Made by a program: the position numbers and the translations under genes. Below the pieces are notes generated by a model. It ran no database searches. It worked only from the letters and a program-made list of their open reading frames with translations, and was not told the DNA's origin. Shown here in pieces: positions 22,541-24,088 of a DNA stretch of 24,088 nt (the stretch's first letter is position 1; every line of letters starts with the position of its first letter). The DNA comes from Bacillota bacterium (GTDB lineage Bacteria; Bacillota; Clostridia; Acetivibrionales; DSM-1351): assembly GCA_023441625.1 (NCBI GenBank), contig JAEZOA010000076.1:1-24088 (forward strand). The letters are read 5' to 3'.

Positions 22541-22901
22541 ATTTGTAATTGTTGATGATGCAGTATTTATGAGAACTTTATTAAAGAGAATGATTGAAGA
22601 AAATCCAAATTATTCAGTTGTAGGGGAAGGCTCAAATGGATATGAAGCAATAGAGCAAGTAAAGATACATCAACCTGATATAATTACGCTTGATATAACA
22701 ATGCCTGAAATGGACGGGATATTAGCTATATCAGAAATACAAGAGGCCTGTCCTAATACAAAAATTATCATGGTTTCTGCCATGGGGCAGCAGTCCATGG
22801 TTATTGATGCAATCAAAATGGGCGCAAAGGATTTTGTTGTTAAGCCCTTTGATAAATCTAGGGTGCAACAAGCAATTGATAATGTCTTAAAAATGTTATA
22901 A
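22527..22901 (+). CDS. cheY: Stand-alone CheY-type response regulator
   Basis: A 124-residue single receiver domain. The acidic pair is Asp10-Asp11 (IVDDAVFMR) and the phosphorylated residue is Asp56 (TLDITMPEMDG). Ser84 (MVSAMGQQ) and Lys106 (VVKPF) complete the active site. No output domain follows. The sequence resembles the CheY proteins of Clostridia and Thermotoga, which carry the same GQQ...AIKMGAKDFVVKPF run, so a role at the flagellar motor switch is the best guess. It could also be a free receiver in a phosphorelay. AGGAG precedes the start, which lies inside rsmE. A terminator follows at 22926, so this is the last gene of the heat-shock operon. Confidence 0.85.
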   Translation: MGEIKFVIVDDAVFMRTLLKRMIEENPNYSVVGEGSNGYEAIEQVKIHQPDIITLDITMPEMDGILAISEIQEACPNTKIIMVSAMGQQSMVIDAIKMGAKDFVVKPFDKSRVQQAIDNVLKML

Positions 22902-22925
22902 TTTTATATTTTTGACTATAATTTG

Positions 22926-22952
22926 ATGGAGGAGATTTATTCCTCCATTTTG
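22926..22952 (+). terminator. Terminator of the hrcA-cheY operon
   Basis: ATGGAGGA (22926-22933) pairs with TCCTCCAT (22941-22948) around a 7-base loop. TTTGT follows. Confidence 0.7.
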
Positions 22953-23054
22953 TATTTACAGGGCTATAATTTGATGTTTCATAATCCTTAGTAATTTGGA
23001 GCATATTGATAAAAAAGGTATTGATAAAAAATAAGGAAAAGTAGTAAATAATTC

Positions 23055-23082
23055 TTTAAATAATATAAAATTGTGTTATAAT
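23055..23082 (+). promoter_or_regulatory. Orphan promoter-like sequence before the insertion sequence
   Basis: TGTTATAAT (extended -10, TATAAT at 23077-23082) with TTTAAA 16 bases upstream. No + strand gene follows; the next gene is the transposase on the other strand. Confidence 0.35.
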
Positions 23083-23111
23083 CCCGAGTTTGACAGTTGT
23101 AGAAGGCAAAT

Positions 23112-23147
23112 ATCCTGTAAGCCATTGGAAACAGTGGCATACAGGAT
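23112..23147. other. Long GAAA-capped hairpin next to the transposase gene
   Basis: The arms at 23112-23127 and 23132-23147 pair over 16 positions, with one A-A mismatch and one wobble, around a GAAA tetraloop. It may terminate the minus-strand transposase transcript, be part of the element end, or end a short + strand RNA. T-runs on both sides are weak. The rest of 22953-23180 shows no reading frame. Confidence 0.5.
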
Positions 23148-23180
23148 TTCTCTTAATTGATAAAAAGTGCGTAATGTTTT

Positions 23181-24088
23181 TTAGTTTTTCGTTTGCTTAA
23201 AAATTTTTTTCATGTTTTGTGTAGAAACAATTTCGTAGTCAGTTCGGAATCCAAAAGCATCATGAAGAGCATCGGTAAAATGAGTTCTCGTATAGGTAGG
23301 AACATAGCCCTCACCTTTAACTTCAAAGAGGTTCATATCCCTAAGCCCGGATACAATCTCATGACAGGTAAATTCCTCGTTAAGACGCTTTTCGAGTAGC
23401 CTGTAAATGATTAATGATATAAAACATGTGATGAAATGAGCTTCAATGCGGTCATCATTCTTCAAAAAAACAGGTCTTGCCTTGAATTCACTTTTCATAA
23501 TCCTGAAACATTCTTCAATCTCCCATCGATTATGATTTATCTTAATTATCTCAGATACATTATCCTCTAGGCTTGTACATACCCCATAAAAGCCATCGAA
23601 AGCTTCTTCTTTAAGGACTGCTTCATTATCAATACTGTATATTTTCTTATCAGCAACTTCGCCATCAGAAGTACAAGCTGTTTTGTGAATTAATCTTTTG
23701 TAATCGTTTTGTCTGCATATTTCGATGCTTTTAGGGCTATCATCAATTAGCTTTTGAGCACGTTCTATCTGAGAATTTCTGATTCTTCGTTGATAATCCC
23801 TGTATTTGATAGAATACGTCACAATGAATCGCTGCTCAAAATCATTTTCCTTTATCCAGCGTTCTTTGTAAAAGACTTTTGAAATAATTTGGGCTTTTTC
23901 TTCTTTAGTTGCTTTATCAATCATTTCGTCAAGAGTTGAAATATCATAGGTTTTATCACTGCCAGGAAGCTTCCAGCCATTAGTATCAAGAGCCCAGACT
24001 TTAAGGTGTTTCTTTAACTTTTTGATAGACTGAGTTGTGATAAAAGAACGACCTGCTATGTTGTTGAATTTTCGATTATCTTCGGAAG
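23181..24088 (-). CDS. IS1634/IS4-type transposase, C-terminal part (5' end outside window)
   Basis: The minus-strand frame stays open to the window end (about 302 residues visible), so the N-terminus lies outside. The ATG at 23924 is internal. Visible features are RSFITTQSIKKLKKHLKVWA near the edge, then a DDE-transposase core, then NRWEIEECFRIMKSEF. This last fits the R-x3-E-x6-K part of the IS4-type signature and contains the catalytic Glu. RPVFLKNDDRIEAHFITCFI follows, typical of IS1634-type enzymes. The reading frame is intact as far as visible. The element end is not recognisable because its partner end is outside, and no target-site duplication can be checked. It points toward the heat-shock operon and lies beyond its terminator. 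Confidence 0.85.
   Translation of the reverse strand, partial: SEDNRKFNNIAGRSFITTQSIKKLKKHLKVWALDTNGWKLPGSDKTYDISTLDEMIDKATKEEKAQIISKVFYKERWIKENDFEQRFIVTYSIKYRDYQRRIRNSQIERAQKLIDDSPKSIEICRQNDYKRLIHKTACTSDGEVADKKIYSIDNEAVLKEEAFDGFYGVCTSLEDNVSEIIKINHNRWEIEECFRIMKSEFKARPVFLKNDDRIEAHFITCFISLIIYRLLEKRLNEEFTCHEIVSGLRDMNLFEVKGEGYVPTYTRTHFTDALHDAFGFRTDYEIVSTQNMKKIFKQTKN

Larger units (their letters stand above)
22953..23181 (-). mobile_element. Insertion-sequence end region (boundary not resolved)
   Basis: The transposase stop is at 23181. The outer terminal repeat should therefore lie within the AT-rich 22953-23181 stretch, perhaps between the 23112-23147 hairpin and the stop. No inverted repeat can be matched without the other end. 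Confidence 0.3.

Noticed and set aside
23193..23399. 68-residue + strand reading frame opposite the transposase
   Set aside because: It is the antisense shadow of the conserved transposase C-terminus.

Overview
The window is AT-rich and reads as the chromosome of a low-GC Firmicute of the class Clostridia. The evidence is strong GGAGG-type ribosome binding sites, AGA/ATA-rich codon use, the gene order hrcA-grpE-dnaK-dnaJ-prmA-rsmE behind a perfect CIRCE operator, and clostridial families such as DUF2935, sigma-regulator-like and YpmS-like proteins. A cellulolytic Ruminiclostridium/Acetivibrio-type host is a guess. No tRNA, rRNA or CRISPR array was seen, and no gene-free stretch exceeds 300 bases.

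Layout. Positions 1-6840 hold small accessory genes, mostly on the + strand with their own signals. They are the C-terminal part of a sigma-regulator-like protein, two small membrane proteins, a putative PD-(D/E)XK-like protein with a C-terminal helix-turn-helix, a DUF2935 protein, a TehB-like methyltransferase, a Zn-dependent phospholipase C-like protein, a YpmS-like lipoprotein-sized protein and a GNAT acetyltransferase. Positions 6843-10093 form a complete transport operon: TrpP-like ECF S component, two ECF ATPases and EcfT. It starts at a strong promoter and ends at a clear terminator. Its leader carries seven GAG/TAG triplets at an exact 5-nt pitch, directly at the predicted 5' end of the mRNA, followed by hairpins, the last of which covers the trpP ribosome binding site. 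This looks like a TRAP (MtrB)-type tryptophan switch.

Positions 10151-15513 hold a minus-strand YiiX-like cysteine hydrolase, a small membrane protein, a dNTP-catabolism pair (dGTPase and YfbR-like 5'-deoxynucleotidase), a class IV aminotransferase and a six-helix membrane protein. Positions 15586-22952 are the class I heat-shock operon hrcA-grpE-dnaK-dnaJ-prmA-rsmE, ending unusually in a stand-alone cheY-type response regulator. Between dnaJ and prmA there is a 35-codon reading frame with a strong ribosome binding site. It runs through a hairpin that hides the prmA ribosome binding site, which suggests translational coupling. The right edge holds the C-terminal part of an IS1634/IS4-type transposase on the minus strand, cut by the window end.

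How the genes work together: HrcA represses its own operon through CIRCE, and GrpE, DnaK and DnaJ form the Hsp70 cycle. PrmA and RsmE modify the ribosome. The ECF operon imports a substrate (probably tryptophan) and is probably shut down when that substrate is plentiful. Dgt and the YfbR-like enzyme together take dGTP and dNMPs down to deoxynucleosides.
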